This document shows, piece by piece, positions 53,351-63,126 of a stretch of 64,000 bases of DNA. Positions within the stretch are counted from its first letter, which is position 1; each line of letters opens with the position of its first letter. Both the position numbers and the translations under genes were made by a program. The notes beneath the pieces were generated by a model that saw nothing but the letters and a program-made list of their open reading frames with translations, made no database searches and was not told the DNA's origin. This DNA comes from Pseudooceanicola pacificus (GTDB taxonomy: Bacteria; Pseudomonadota; Alphaproteobacteria; Rhodobacterales; Rhodobacteraceae): contig NZ_WNXQ01000008.1 of the NCBI RefSeq assembly GCF_009789075.1, positions 1-64,000 of the forward strand, written 5' to 3'.

Positions 53351-54639
53351 CCCTGGGACTCCTTGGCCTTGGCGTGCTTTTGCTGGTCGCCTTTATCGGC
53401 GTGCCCCTCGGGTTGACGATGATGATCGTCGGGTTCGGCGGGTTTGCGATGGTCCGTGGCATCGACGCCGGCATGGCCATGGTCGGGCAGACGATCACGT
53501 CAAACAGCATGTCGTACGGCTTCATCGTCGTGCCGCTGTTCGTGCTGATGGGCAACTTCATCTTCCGCGCCGATCTGGCGCGTGATCTCTACCGCGCCTC
53601 CTATGTCTGGTTGGGGCGCTATCCGGGCGGGCTGGCCATGTCGACCATCGTCGCCTGCGGTGGCTTTTCCGCCGTCAGCGGATCCTCTGTGGCCACCGCC
53701 GCCACCATGGGCCAGGTGACCTATCCCGAGATGCGCCGCTATGGCTATAGCAAGGAGCTTTCGGCAGGCACCATCGCGGCCGGCGGCACGCTTGGCATCC
53801 TGATCCCGCCTTCGGTCGTTCTGGTTCTCTACGGCCTGCTGGTCGAAGGCGACATCGGGGCCCTGTTCATCGCCGGGATCCTGCCGGGCGTCATTTCGAT
53901 CCTCAGCTACCTCATCCTGATCGCCGCATTGTGCAAGATCTTTCCCGGAATCGGACCGAGGGGCGAGGTTTTCCCCATGTCGGAACGCCTCAGCTCGCTG
54001 CGCGGTGTCTGGCCGGTCATGGCGCTGTTTCTTTTCGTGATCGGGGGCATCTATTTCGGCGTCTTCACCCCGACCGAGGCCGGCGGGATCGGCGCGGTCG
54101 GCGCGCTTGGCTTCTGCATCCTGCGCGGCCGGATGTCCTGGAAGGTCTTCTTCGAGTCGATCTTCGAGGCGGGCCGCATGTCCGCGATGATCTTCACGGT
54201 GGCGCTTGGCGCGATGATCTTCTCGAACTTCATCGAAATCTCGCGGATGCCGGCAAACCTGCTGGAGTGGGTCGAGGCCATGAACCTGTCCCCGATGAGC
54301 GTCATGTGGATCATCCTTGCCATCTATCTGGTGCTGGGCTGCGTCTTCGACGGGCCGGCGATGGTGCTTCTGACGGTGCCGCTCTTTGCGCCGCTGGTCG
54401 CACTTCTGGGCTTTGACCTGATCTGGTTCGGCATTGTCGTGGTCGTCGTGACCGAGATCTCGATGGTGACACCGCCAATCGGGATCAATGCCTTCGTGCT
54501 GAAAAGCGTCCTGCCGGAACTGTCGCTGTCCCAGGTCTTCCGCGGGATCGCGCCGTTCTGGATCGCCGATATTGCGCGACTGTTGCTGATCGTTCTCTAT
54601 CCGCCGATCGCCCTGTACCTGCCGACCGTGATGGGATGA
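53347..54639 (+). CDS. TRAP transporter large permease (DctM), system 4
   Basis: A 430-residue polytopic permease with FIVVPLFVLMGNFIFRADLARD, SGSSVATAATMGQVTYPEM, GGTLGILIPPSVVLVLYG and VTPPIGINAFVLKSVL, all standard DctM elements. The true start is ATG 53347, overlapping dctQ by 4 bp. Confidence 0.93.
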   Translation: MTLGLLGLGVLLLVAFIGVPLGLTMMIVGFGGFAMVRGIDAGMAMVGQTITSNSMSYGFIVVPLFVLMGNFIFRADLARDLYRASYVWLGRYPGGLAMSTIVACGGFSAVSGSSVATAATMGQVTYPEMRRYGYSKELSAGTIAAGGTLGILIPPSVVLVLYGLLVEGDIGALFIAGILPGVISILSYLILIAALCKIFPGIGPRGEVFPMSERLSSLRGVWPVMALFLFVIGGIYFGVFTPTEAGGIGAVGALGFCILRGRMSWKVFFESIFEAGRMSAMIFTVALGAMIFSNFIEISRMPANLLEWVEAMNLSPMSVMWIILAIYLVLGCVFDGPAMVLLTVPLFAPLVALLGFDLIWFGIVVVVVTEISMVTPPIGINAFVLKSVLPELSLSQVFRGIAPFWIADIARLLLIVLYPPIALYLPTVMG

Positions 54640-55090
54640 CCCCCGTGCCTTGCCGATTGCGGCAGGGCACGATGTTCCGTCCGTCTGTCGGCGTTCCCGG
54701 ACATGCGCCCGCCAACGCGCTGTCGAGTGGGCAAAACGCGTCGGCCTGCCCCCTGCGCCCCGCCTTGCGCGGGCGCGCGATGAAGCGGTCCGGCGTCATC
54801 GGCCGCTTTGTCGTGCCGGTCAGTCCTGACGCGGTTGGCCCGGTATCGGCGGTTCAGCGCGGCCAGCCTTGGCGACGCGCGTATAGCTCTCGCTGGCTTT
54901 CAAAGCTCTGCCGCGGGATTGGTGCCTGAAACGGTGTCCGCTCTGACATCGGGCAGTACGCCGTTCAATCTTGTCCGGCCATCACCTCACGACATCAAGA
55001 AACAGGGGCGGCAGTTATGCTCTGCCGTCCCCTTTGCTCGACGCTCACGCAGTATCCGATACAGGCGATGCCTCCGACGGGAGGATCCGG
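54640..55090. other. Intergenic stretch with two hairpins between convergent units
   Basis: No gene is visible. GTGCCTTGCCG (54645-54655) pairs with CGGCAGGGCAC (54660-54670) just after dctM and may terminate it. A second hairpin, GGGGCGGCAG (55005-55014) with CTGCCGTCCCC (55022-55032), one bulge, is followed on the minus strand by TGTTTCTT and may terminate the orphan dctP. Confidence 0.5.
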
Positions 55091-56134
55091 TTACTCGGCG
55101 GCCTCGTGAACTGCGGCGGTAAAGGCATCGTAGATCGCCTGACCATTTGGGGTCTGAGCAATCCAGGCATCCGTGACCGTCTGCAGCCTTTCGTCCCACA
55201 GGGCCTGTTGTTCGTCCGTCAGCGTGGTGAAGGTGCGCGTCTCGTCTGCCATCGCCGCGGATCGGAATTTCTCGATGGCGCCGTCGAATTGCTCACCCCA
55301 CAGGCGCGCGAATGGCGCGCCGGAGTTCTTGTCGATCGCCGCTCGGGCCTCTTCCGGCAGGCTGTCGTACTTGTCCTTGTTCATGACCACCATCAGTGGC
55401 GACGCGCCAAGGTTGATGTTCAAATGGTTCTTCGCGACTTCGGCCACACCGAAAATGGTCAATGCGACCCATTCATTGATCGTGCCGTCGATCAGACCGC
55501 GCGACAGGCTTTCGGCAAGCTGAGGCGACGTGATGCCGCCGACCGGCGTTGCACCAATGGCATTGATCGTGGCCAGCAGCGTGGGACCCGCGCCCCGCAG
55601 TTTCCTGCCCGCGACATCGTCGAGCGTCTCGACCTTGTTCATCGTCGTCAGGATGGTCGGCGCGGTCGAGAAGGCTCCGAGAACCTTGACGTTTTCCATG
55701 CCCTGCCCTGGCCAGAGTCCGTCTTCGACCATCTTCGTCGCGGCCAGAGATCCGGCCAGGGCACTGGGCGTGGACCCGGGAAGTTCCAGGATCGTGGCCT
55801 CGTTCACCGCGCCGGGCGTATATCCCGGCACGATGTAGGAAATGTCCGCGATCCCGTCCCGCGCCATATCCAGATGGGTGGCCGGATCCCGCCCCAGGGT
55901 GCCGGCCGGGAACATCTGGATGTCCAGCGTGCCATTGGAGTCGTCTATGACACGCTGCGCCCAAACCGACAGAATATCGGCGTAGATGAAAGACGGGGCC
56001 GGAACACTGGTCGTGAAGCGCAGTGACTCCTGCGCCTGCGCCTGTCCGGTCACGAACGATATTGCCAGTGTTGCCGCACAGCCCAGCAGGCCACGACCCA
56101 AAATACCCCGCACGCTCTTGCGAATGGTAGACAT
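55091..56134 (-). CDS. Orphan TRAP transporter substrate-binding protein (DctP)
   Basis: A 347-residue binding protein with signal peptide ending GQAQAQE near residue 35 and DctP features (ARDGIADISYIVPGYTPG, DDVAGRKLRGAGPTLLATIN). The ATG at 56134 has GGGAGGAAG upstream. No dctQ or dctM accompanies it: to one side are hairpins and the convergent TRAP 4 genes, to the other the TonB receptor. It might serve the P-less system 3 at 40753-42593. Confidence 0.9.
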   Translation of the reverse strand: MSTIRKSVRGILGRGLLGCAATLAISFVTGQAQAQESLRFTTSVPAPSFIYADILSVWAQRVIDDSNGTLDIQMFPAGTLGRDPATHLDMARDGIADISYIVPGYTPGAVNEATILELPGSTPSALAGSLAATKMVEDGLWPGQGMENVKVLGAFSTAPTILTTMNKVETLDDVAGRKLRGAGPTLLATINAIGATPVGGITSPQLAESLSRGLIDGTINEWVALTIFGVAEVAKNHLNINLGASPLMVVMNKDKYDSLPEEARAAIDKNSGAPFARLWGEQFDGAIEKFRSAAMADETRTFTTLTDEQQALWDERLQTVTDAWIAQTPNGQAIYDAFTAAVHEAAE

Positions 56135-56323
56135 GTCTTCCTCCCTTTGTTCCGGATTTGACCGGTGTTGCCCGGAAGCAGAGGCGCGATGACGTCCAGA
56201 CGCCGAGCCCATGTCATTCCGAACTCTCAGGCAGCGTAAGCTCCGTCCGGCACTTCACAATCGCATTTGCCAAAGTGTTCGCCCTTCGAAAGAACACGCG
56301 GTCGGGAGGACCTGTCCGTTGCG

Positions 56324-58360
56324 TCAGAACGTCTTTGACAGCGACACTTTGAAGGTCCTGCCCGGAGCTTTGCGACTGGGGGACGACAGGTGGCCGACGT
56401 AATCCGCGTCCAAAAGGTTTTCGACCCCGAAACGCACCTCGCTTCCATCCAGCCACGCTTGCCCCTGAGGCTTCCAGGTCGCACGCAGGTTGTGCACGGT
56501 GCTGTTGGACAGATCGGCGCCAAACGCGTCACGGCGATCCGCGGCATGGACGATTTCCCAGCTGAGATCGAAGCGGTCATCCCATTTCTTGCCCAGTGTC
56601 AGCTGCGCCCGGTCCGCCGGGCTGTTGCGCCAGGTTGCGTTGGTGCCATCGGGATTGAACTCGGTACCCTTGCCAAGGTGTCCGGCGAAATCGACATAGA
56701 AGCCGTTCGCCATGCCGTATGAGGCCTCCAGTTCGAAGCCGCGCGAGTCGACACGGTCCAGTTCGGTCGACGCCGCACCGGCGACCGTGTAGCTGGTGAT
56801 GTCCCAGAGCTCTGTCTGATAAATGTTGCCGCGAACGGTGAAGGTGTCGCCAGCGGCGAAAACACCCGTGCCGGTGTATTCAGCGCCAAGCTCGAATGTA
56901 CGGGATTTCTCGGACAGACGGATCCGCCGTTGCTCGGTCGCGCCGGTGCCCAGATCGTCGATGATCGGAAGCCCTTCGGTATAGGCCGCCGAGCCGAAGA
57001 CCGTCAGCCCGTTGCCGAAATCGTAGGCCAGCGCGAGACCGCCCATCAGCGCGTCTTTTTCATAGGTGTCGGGAACACCTGCGAGGGCTTTTTCGCTGTC
57101 AATTCGGGATTTTTCATAGCGCAGGGCCGGCGTGAGCGTGACTGGCCCGATCGTCATCTCGTTCACCACAAAGAATGCCAGCCGGTCGTTGGTGCCGCCC
57201 GGCGCGCTTGACTGATCGGCGCGCTTGCGGCGCTGCAGCTCAAAGCCCGCCAGCATGTCATGGGATACGGCGCCCGTGTCAAAGAGCGCACGGTTGCTGA
57301 CGGTCAGTTTTGTCGTCTCGTAGCGGTGATCGGCATTCACCAGCGGAAGGAGGAAGGGAAAGCTCGGCGTGCCTTCCAGGGGCGACGAGCCAGAGACATA
57401 GTCGGATTCGATGTCCTGGTTGGCGTAGGACAGGTTTGCACGCAGGTCGATCAGGTCGCTCGCCGGATTGAACCTGTATTCCAGAACGGTTTGCGTCGTC
57501 TCGGTCAGGCGGTCGACGCGGCCAAAGGAGTCGGCCGTCGTGACGAACTGGTCAAAGGGTACGTCCTTGTCATCCGCGACGGTGCTCGAATGGCTGAATG
57601 TCAGCGAATGCGCGTCGTCCTGCCCGAAGGTGAACTTGCCCTTCACAAGGTATGTGGGCGTGCGGAACGCGCTGTTGCCGATGATCGAGCCGTCGCCCGC
57701 CGTCAGGTCGCCCTGATCGCGCAGGGAATAGTTGAGCAGAAATTCGGCGCCTTCCGTCGGCATCCAGGCGAGATTGGTCGAACTGACCCAACCGTTTCCG
57801 TTCGAGCTGAACTCGAGCGTCTGGGAACCACCGAACCCCGGCACGCCGCCCGTGAAATCGGATGCATCTTTCGTCTCCAGCTTTACGACACCGCCGACGA
57901 TGCCGGACCCGTAGGCAAAGCTGCCGATGGTGCCGCGCAACACCTCGACCTCTCGATAGAGCAGCGGGTCGGTGAACAGCTGAGTCCCGATGCGATACAG
58001 TTCTTCCGACCCGACCGAGGCCCCGTCAATCTGCACCGCGATCTTCTGGTCCGAACCATAGGTCGTATTCGCACCAAACCCGCGAATGTTGATGCCCGAA
58101 CCTTGCGGCGTGGTGCCGTTCACAAGCGTGACGCCGGGCACCGAGTCGATGAGTTGCGCGACGGTGCTGGCTTGACGGTCCTGGATCTCTTCCTCGCCGA
58201 CGACTGTCCTGGACAGGGCCGTGCCAAAGCTGAGATCGCGTTTGCCGCCGGTGAGTATGAGCGTGCCGAGAAAGCCGGGATTGCTGTCTTGCGCCATTGC
58301 GGGCACGGCGATCGACAGACAGACGAGCGCGGTCGTGCCGCGCATCAGGGAAGTGAGCAT
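56324..58360 (-). CDS. TonB-dependent haem receptor
   Basis: A 678-residue outer-membrane receptor: signal peptide (1-23, ending PAMA), plug domain (about 45-160, with VAQLIDSVPGVTLVNG, GSGINIRGFG, EVEVLRGTIGSFAYGSGIVGG) and a 22-strand-type barrel with the TonB-dependent C-terminal ending in Phe (VSLSKTF). The YGSG..GGVV element and the divergent hmuSTUV operon point to haem/haemoglobin uptake. The 199-bp gap to hmuS should carry iron-responsive promoters for both directions. Confidence 0.9.
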   Translation of the reverse strand: MLTSLMRGTTALVCLSIAVPAMAQDSNPGFLGTLILTGGKRDLSFGTALSRTVVGEEEIQDRQASTVAQLIDSVPGVTLVNGTTPQGSGINIRGFGANTTYGSDQKIAVQIDGASVGSEELYRIGTQLFTDPLLYREVEVLRGTIGSFAYGSGIVGGVVKLETKDASDFTGGVPGFGGSQTLEFSSNGNGWVSSTNLAWMPTEGAEFLLNYSLRDQGDLTAGDGSIIGNSAFRTPTYLVKGKFTFGQDDAHSLTFSHSSTVADDKDVPFDQFVTTADSFGRVDRLTETTQTVLEYRFNPASDLIDLRANLSYANQDIESDYVSGSSPLEGTPSFPFLLPLVNADHRYETTKLTVSNRALFDTGAVSHDMLAGFELQRRKRADQSSAPGGTNDRLAFFVVNEMTIGPVTLTPALRYEKSRIDSEKALAGVPDTYEKDALMGGLALAYDFGNGLTVFGSAAYTEGLPIIDDLGTGATEQRRIRLSEKSRTFELGAEYTGTGVFAAGDTFTVRGNIYQTELWDITSYTVAGAASTELDRVDSRGFELEASYGMANGFYVDFAGHLGKGTEFNPDGTNATWRNSPADRAQLTLGKKWDDRFDLSWEIVHAADRRDAFGADLSNSTVHNLRATWKPQGQAWLDGSEVRFGVENLLDADYVGHLSSPSRKAPGRTFKVSLSKTF

Positions 58361-58559
58361 TGCGCCATCCTTCGTGAGTTTCTGGCCGAAGCTTGCAGAG
58401 GCTGGCGCGGCTGTTTTGGTTGATTTTCGACGAACTTCATCGCGATGGGTTGCAGCAGTAATTGTATCATACTAAAACAGTCAAGTAATTTGAGAGAGCC
58501 ACGCACCGCTTCCCTCCGGGCGCAGCCATCGGACCACAGCCCAACCTCCGAGGACGCCC

Positions 58560-59612
58560 ATGACGCAGCCAGCCGCTGTCAGACCTTCCGATATTCGCGC
58601 TTTTCTGGCGGAAAACCCGAAACTGCGTGCCCGTGATGCGGCGGATGCCCAGGGCATTTCCGAGGCACAGCTCGTGGCCGCCGGCACCGGGCATGGCGCG
58701 ACCCGAATCGCGGCCCATCCCGACCGGATCATTCCTGCCGCCGAACGGCTGGGCGAGGTCATGGCGCTGACACGTGTGGTCGCCTGCGTACATGAAAAGG
58801 TGGGAGAGTACGGCGGGTATCACCCGGGCCAACACGCCGCGATGACCCTGACCGAGAATATCGACCTGCGTATCTTCCCCTCGCATTGGGTGCATGCCTT
58901 TGCGGTCGAAACGATGTCCGGGCAGGGCCCGCGTCGTTCGTTGCAGATTTTCGATGCAGCAGGCGATGCGGTGCACAAGATCCACCTGCGTCACGGCTCG
59001 AACCATGATGCCTGGGCGGACATCGTCGCCGGCCTTGCAGTCGAGGATCAGGCAGACAGTCAGGCCGTTGAAGACCGCAAACCGGTCGAGGGACCCATAT
59101 CCCGTGCCGACAAGGTGGATAGCCTGCGCGAGGAATGGGCGAGGCTCACCGATACGCACCAGTTCCTGCGGTTGTGCTCCAGGCTCAAGATGAACCGGCT
59201 GGGCGCTTACCGGATCGCCGGTGCGCCCTGGGTGCGCCAGCTTGACCCGGGCGCGGCCGATACGATGCTTAAGGCCGTCCGGGATGCGGGCATCGAGGTG
59301 ATGATCTTTGTCGGCAACCGCGGCTGCATCCAGATTCACAGCGGCCCGATTCACACGCTCGAACCGATGGGGCCCTGGCAGAACGTCATGGACCCCGGCT
59401 TCAACCTGCATCTTCGGCTCGACAAGGTGGCCGAGGTCTGGGCGGTCGAAAAGCCCACGCAGCGCGGCCTTGCGGTGTCTGTCGAAGCCTTTGACGCCGA
59501 AGGCGGACTGATCTTCCAGGTGTTTGGTGTCAACAAGGAAGGCCGCCAGATGCGTCCCGCCTGGGCCCGGATCGTCGAAGCGCTGCCGACGCTTGCCGAG
59601 GTTCCGGCATGA
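58560..59612 (+). CDS. hmuS: Hemin-degrading/transfer factor HmuS
   Basis: A 350-residue protein of the HmuS/ChuS/PhuS family, the usual length, with two similar halves (ALTRVVACVHEKVGEY / MIFVGNRGCIQIHSGPI). Such proteins bind cytoplasmic haem and either degrade it or pass it to a haem oxygenase. First gene of the plus-strand haem operon; its stop overlaps hmuT by ATGA. Confidence 0.92.
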   Translation: MTQPAAVRPSDIRAFLAENPKLRARDAADAQGISEAQLVAAGTGHGATRIAAHPDRIIPAAERLGEVMALTRVVACVHEKVGEYGGYHPGQHAAMTLTENIDLRIFPSHWVHAFAVETMSGQGPRRSLQIFDAAGDAVHKIHLRHGSNHDAWADIVAGLAVEDQADSQAVEDRKPVEGPISRADKVDSLREEWARLTDTHQFLRLCSRLKMNRLGAYRIAGAPWVRQLDPGAADTMLKAVRDAGIEVMIFVGNRGCIQIHSGPIHTLEPMGPWQNVMDPGFNLHLRLDKVAEVWAVEKPTQRGLAVSVEAFDAEGGLIFQVFGVNKEGRQMRPAWARIVEALPTLAEVPA

Positions 59613-60505
59613 AATCGAGCAGCAGAATGAGCGCGCCTTGGCTGGCCATGATGACGGCGATGTTCGGCGCGTTGTTTGCCCTGACCGCGAACGCGCAGCA
59701 AAGCGCGCAGCCCCCGAACCCCAATGCGGATGTGCTCTCCATCGGCGGCTCGGTGACGGAAATCGTTGCGGCGCTTGGTCAGCAGCACCGGCTGATGGCG
59801 CGAGACACCACCTCGAGCTATCCACCGGAGGTGACCAGCCTGCCCGATGTGGGCTACATGAGGGCCCTGTCGCCAGAGGGCGTGCTGTCGGTCGGCCCGT
59901 CTCTGATCCTGTCCGAAGAAGGCGCCGGCCCGCCCGAGGCGCTCGATGTGATCCGCGCGGCGGATGTGGACTATGTCGAGGTTCCGGACGCCCTGACGCC
60001 AGAGGGCATCCTGCGCAAGATCGCGATCATCGGCGATGCCCTGGGCGTGCCCGACCGGGCCGACAGGCTGGCCGACGAGGTCAGGATCGCGCTGTCCGCC
60101 GCCCTGACCGATGCGCAGCGCCCAGAAGCCGAGAAGAAGCGCGTGCTTTTCGTGCTGTCCACTCAGGGCGGCAAGATCAACGCGTCGGGCGCCGGGACCG
60201 CCGCGGATGCGCTGATCCGCATGGCCGGTGGCGTGAATGCTGTCACCGATTACGAAGGCTACAGGCAGATCACCGACGAGGCCGTCGGACAGGCCGCGCC
60301 GGATGTGATCCTCATGATGGACAGGGGCGGCGACCATGGCGCGGCAGATGACGAAGTGTTCGCGATGCCCGCGATCAAGCTGACGCCCGCAGCCCGGACC
60401 CGCCAGGTGGTGCGGATGGATGGCCTGCTGATGCTGGGTTTCGGGCCGCGCACGGCCGAGGCGGTGCGCATGTTGCATGACGCGCTTTACACGCAGGGCA
60501 CCTGA
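59609..60505 (+). CDS. hmuT: Hemin ABC transporter substrate-binding protein HmuT
   Basis: A 298-residue class III periplasmic binding protein, with signal peptide ending TANAQ near residue 29, then VLSIGGSVTEIVAALG and DVGYMRALSPEGVLSVGPSLIL. It carries haem across the periplasm from the TonB receptor to HmuUV. ATGA overlap with hmuS. Confidence 0.93.
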   Translation: MKSSSRMSAPWLAMMTAMFGALFALTANAQQSAQPPNPNADVLSIGGSVTEIVAALGQQHRLMARDTTSSYPPEVTSLPDVGYMRALSPEGVLSVGPSLILSEEGAGPPEALDVIRAADVDYVEVPDALTPEGILRKIAIIGDALGVPDRADRLADEVRIALSAALTDAQRPEAEKKRVLFVLSTQGGKINASGAGTAADALIRMAGGVNAVTDYEGYRQITDEAVGQAAPDVILMMDRGGDHGAADDEVFAMPAIKLTPAARTRQVVRMDGLLMLGFGPRTAEAVRMLHDALYTQGT

Positions 60506-60508
60506 ACC

Positions 60509-61576
60509 TTGACCGCCGTGACCGAGATCGAAGCCGCCCCGCGCGACCGCCTGTCCCGTGCCCGTTCGTTGCACTGGGTGCTTGCAGGCGCGCTCGGGCT
60601 GGCCTGCATCGCCAGCCTGCAGATCGGCGCGACGGGCGTAACGCTGTCAGCGATGTTGGCCAAGCTGGGCCAGGGCGAGGCGCTGAGCCAGATGGAACGC
60701 GTCGTTCTGCTGGATATCCGCCTGCCCAGACTGGCGATGTGCGTGCTGGTGGGTGCCGCGCTGGCCGTTTCCGGCGCGGCCATGCAGGGGTTGTTCCGCA
60801 ATCCGCTGGCTGATCCCGGCATCGTGGGTGTCGGTGCGGGTGCCGGCCTTGGCGCGATCCTCGCCATTGTGCTGGGCGCGGTGCTGCCCGCCTGGATCAT
60901 CGACCTGACCGGCAATCAGATGGTGCCCTTTGCCGCCTTCCTCGGGGGGTGGGGTTCGACCATCCTGCTCTATCGCCTGTCCACGCGGCACGGGCGCACC
61001 TCTGTGGCGACCATGCTTCTGGCGGGCATCGCGATTGGCGCGCTGGCCGGCGCCGTGTCGGGCATCCTCGTCTACATCGCGGACGACCGGCAGCTCAGGG
61101 ATCTGACCTTCTGGGGGCTCGGGTCGCTGGCCGGGGCAAGCTGGGCCAAGGTCCTGTCCGCCGGGCCGTTGATCCTGCTGTCTGTCGCAGCCGCGCTCAG
61201 GCTGGGCCGGGCGCTCAACGGGCTCGCGCTAGGTGAGGCGACGGCGGTCCATATCGGCATCGACGTCCAGCGCATGAAATCCCTTGCGATCCTGGCCGTG
61301 GCGGGCGCCACTGGCGCTGCGGTCGCGGTTTCCGGCGGGATCGGATTCATCGGCATCGTCGTGCCGCATCTGCTGCGCCTTGCGTCCGGTCCCGACCATC
61401 GGACGCTGTTGTTCAACTCCGCCCTGCTGGGCGCCGTCCTGCTGATCCTGGCCGACGTGATCGCCCGGGTGGTCATCGCGCCGGCGGAACTGCCCATCGG
61501 GATCGTGACGGCCGTGCTTGGCGCGCCCGTCTTCCTGTGGATACTGCTCAGACGCAGGGGGCTGGTAGAGCTATGA
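60509..61576 (+). CDS. hmuU: Hemin ABC transporter permease HmuU
   Basis: A 355-residue FecCD-family permease with about ten helices and the motifs RLPRLAMCVLVGAALAVSGAAMQGLFRNPLADPG-type start (family hallmark), GGIGFIGIVVPHLLR near the C-terminus. Start is TTG at 60509 or GTG at 60518; neither has a strong ribosome site. Overlaps hmuV by ATGA. Confidence 0.93.
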   Translation: MTAVTEIEAAPRDRLSRARSLHWVLAGALGLACIASLQIGATGVTLSAMLAKLGQGEALSQMERVVLLDIRLPRLAMCVLVGAALAVSGAAMQGLFRNPLADPGIVGVGAGAGLGAILAIVLGAVLPAWIIDLTGNQMVPFAAFLGGWGSTILLYRLSTRHGRTSVATMLLAGIAIGALAGAVSGILVYIADDRQLRDLTFWGLGSLAGASWAKVLSAGPLILLSVAAALRLGRALNGLALGEATAVHIGIDVQRMKSLAILAVAGATGAAVAVSGGIGFIGIVVPHLLRLASGPDHRTLLFNSALLGAVLLILADVIARVVIAPAELPIGIVTAVLGAPVFLWILLRRRGLVEL

Positions 61577-62355
61577 GCCTGATCGCCAAAGGCATCCATG
61601 TCCGCTACGGCACGCGTGAGGCGCTGCGCGGCGTGGGTCTGACCGCCCTGCCCGGGCAAATGACCGCCATTGTCGGCCCGAACGGATCCGGCAAGTCCAC
61701 GTTGCTCGGGGCGATCACGGCCTCTTTGCCCTTTCGCGGGCAGGTCAGCCTGAACGGGCGCGACATCGGTACCATGAAGCCGTGGGAGCTTGCCTCGCAA
61801 CGCGCGGTGCTGCCGCAGGCGTCGCGCCTGGCCTTTCCCTTTAGCGTCATCGAGGTGGTCCGGCTTGGTCTGCAATCCGGCACGGCCGGCGACAGGCCCG
61901 AGGTGCCGATGCAGGCGCTGGCCCGCGTCGGATTGGCCCATTACGCCGACCGGAGCTTTCACGAATTGTCGGGCGGCGAGGCGCAGAGGGTCATGCTGGC
62001 CCGTGTGCTCGCGCAGGTCTGGGCCCCGGTCGAGGACGGCCAGCCGCGCTGGCTGTTGCTGGATGAACCGGTGTCCAGCCTCGATATCGCGCACCAGTTG
62101 CAGGTGATGGAAATAGCCCGCGCCTTCGCCCGTGCGGGTGGCGGGGTGATCGCCGTGATGCATGATCTGAACCTGACCGCCCTTTTCGCCGATCGCGTTG
62201 CGATCCTGGCCGAGGGGCGGCGCCTTGCCTTCGGCACGCCGGGCGAGGTCTTGACCGATGACATCCTGTCGCGCGCCTATGGCTGTGCTCTGCGCGTGTC
62301 GGCGCCGCCTCCGGCGGGCATACCCTATATCCTGCCCCACGCGGCCTCCGCCTGA
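61573..62355 (+). CDS. hmuV: Hemin ABC transporter ATP-binding protein HmuV
   Basis: A 260-residue ATPase with Walker A GPNGSGKST at 35-43, signature LSGGEAQRVMLARVLAQ, Walker B WLLLDEPVSSLD and the H-loop MHDLNLT, all canonical. It powers HmuU. The ATG at 61573 overlaps the hmuU stop. Confidence 0.94.
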   Translation: MSLIAKGIHVRYGTREALRGVGLTALPGQMTAIVGPNGSGKSTLLGAITASLPFRGQVSLNGRDIGTMKPWELASQRAVLPQASRLAFPFSVIEVVRLGLQSGTAGDRPEVPMQALARVGLAHYADRSFHELSGGEAQRVMLARVLAQVWAPVEDGQPRWLLLDEPVSSLDIAHQLQVMEIARAFARAGGGVIAVMHDLNLTALFADRVAILAEGRRLAFGTPGEVLTDDILSRAYGCALRVSAPPPAGIPYILPHAASA

Positions 62356-62366
62356 AGGAACCACCC

Positions 62367-63116
62367 ATGCGCCTGACCTGCCTGCTTCTCGTCCTTGCCC
62401 TGCCTGCGATGGCCGAACCCGTTGCCGACATCGTCATCCTGGGCGAGGTGCACGACAATGCCGATGCGCATCTCGGCCAGGCCGCCGCGGTTCGGGATCT
62501 GCGCCCCACCGCAGTCGTGTTCGAGATGCTGACCGCCGAAGAAGCGGCCCGCGCCGATACGGACCGCAACCGGATCGCCGCCGCATGGGAGGCCAGCGGG
62601 TGGCCGAATTTCCCGATCTACGCGCCGATCTTCGAGGCGCTCGGCCCGGCGCGCATCGTCGGAGCGGCAGCGCCGCGCGACGCGATCCGCGGGGTCTACA
62701 GCAATGGGGCCGCCGCCCTCTTCGGGCAGGACGCGGCGCGTTTCGGCCTGGACAAGGCCCTGCCTGACGACCAGCAACAGGCACGCATGCAGCTGCAGTT
62801 CGACGCGCATTGCGCGGCCATGCCGTTTGAAACGATGGCGGGAATGGTCGCCGTTCAGCGCTACCGCGATGCGGTCTTTGCCCGCGCGGCGCTTGAGGCG
62901 CTGGAGGCCTATGGCCCGCCCGTTGCCGTGATCGCCGGGAACGGCCATGCGCGCACCGATTGGGGCGTGCCCGCGATGATCGCGATGGCCGCCCCCGAGG
63001 TCACGACACATGCGATCGGCTTTGTCGAACAGGACAGCGGCGTACCTTTCGACGAGATCCGCATCGTTGCCCAGGCCGAACGCGACGATCCCTGCACATC
63101 CCTGACATCCAACTGA
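62367..63116 (+). CDS. ChaN-like haem-associated protein
   Basis: A 249-residue protein with the ChaN-family motif ILGEVHDN after a signal peptide (1-16, ending PAMA). ChaN homologues are iron-regulated and bind stacked haems. No lipobox cysteine at the cleavage site is visible, so this one is probably a soluble periplasmic form. It follows hmuV by 11 bp with a GGAACC-type weak ribosome site. Confidence 0.82.
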   Translation: MRLTCLLLVLALPAMAEPVADIVILGEVHDNADAHLGQAAAVRDLRPTAVVFEMLTAEEAARADTDRNRIAAAWEASGWPNFPIYAPIFEALGPARIVGAAAPRDAIRGVYSNGAAALFGQDAARFGLDKALPDDQQQARMQLQFDAHCAAMPFETMAGMVAVQRYRDAVFARAALEALEAYGPPVAVIAGNGHARTDWGVPAMIAMAAPEVTTHAIGFVEQDSGVPFDEIRIVAQAERDDPCTSLTSN

Positions 63117-63126
63117 GGAGCCCACC

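Noticed and set aside
58440-58500. AT-rich patch between the TonB receptor and hmuS as Fur, RirA or Irr box
   Set aside because: No convincing match to a Fur box, a TGA-N9-TCA iron box or an Irr box by eye, although the region must carry iron-responsive promoters.
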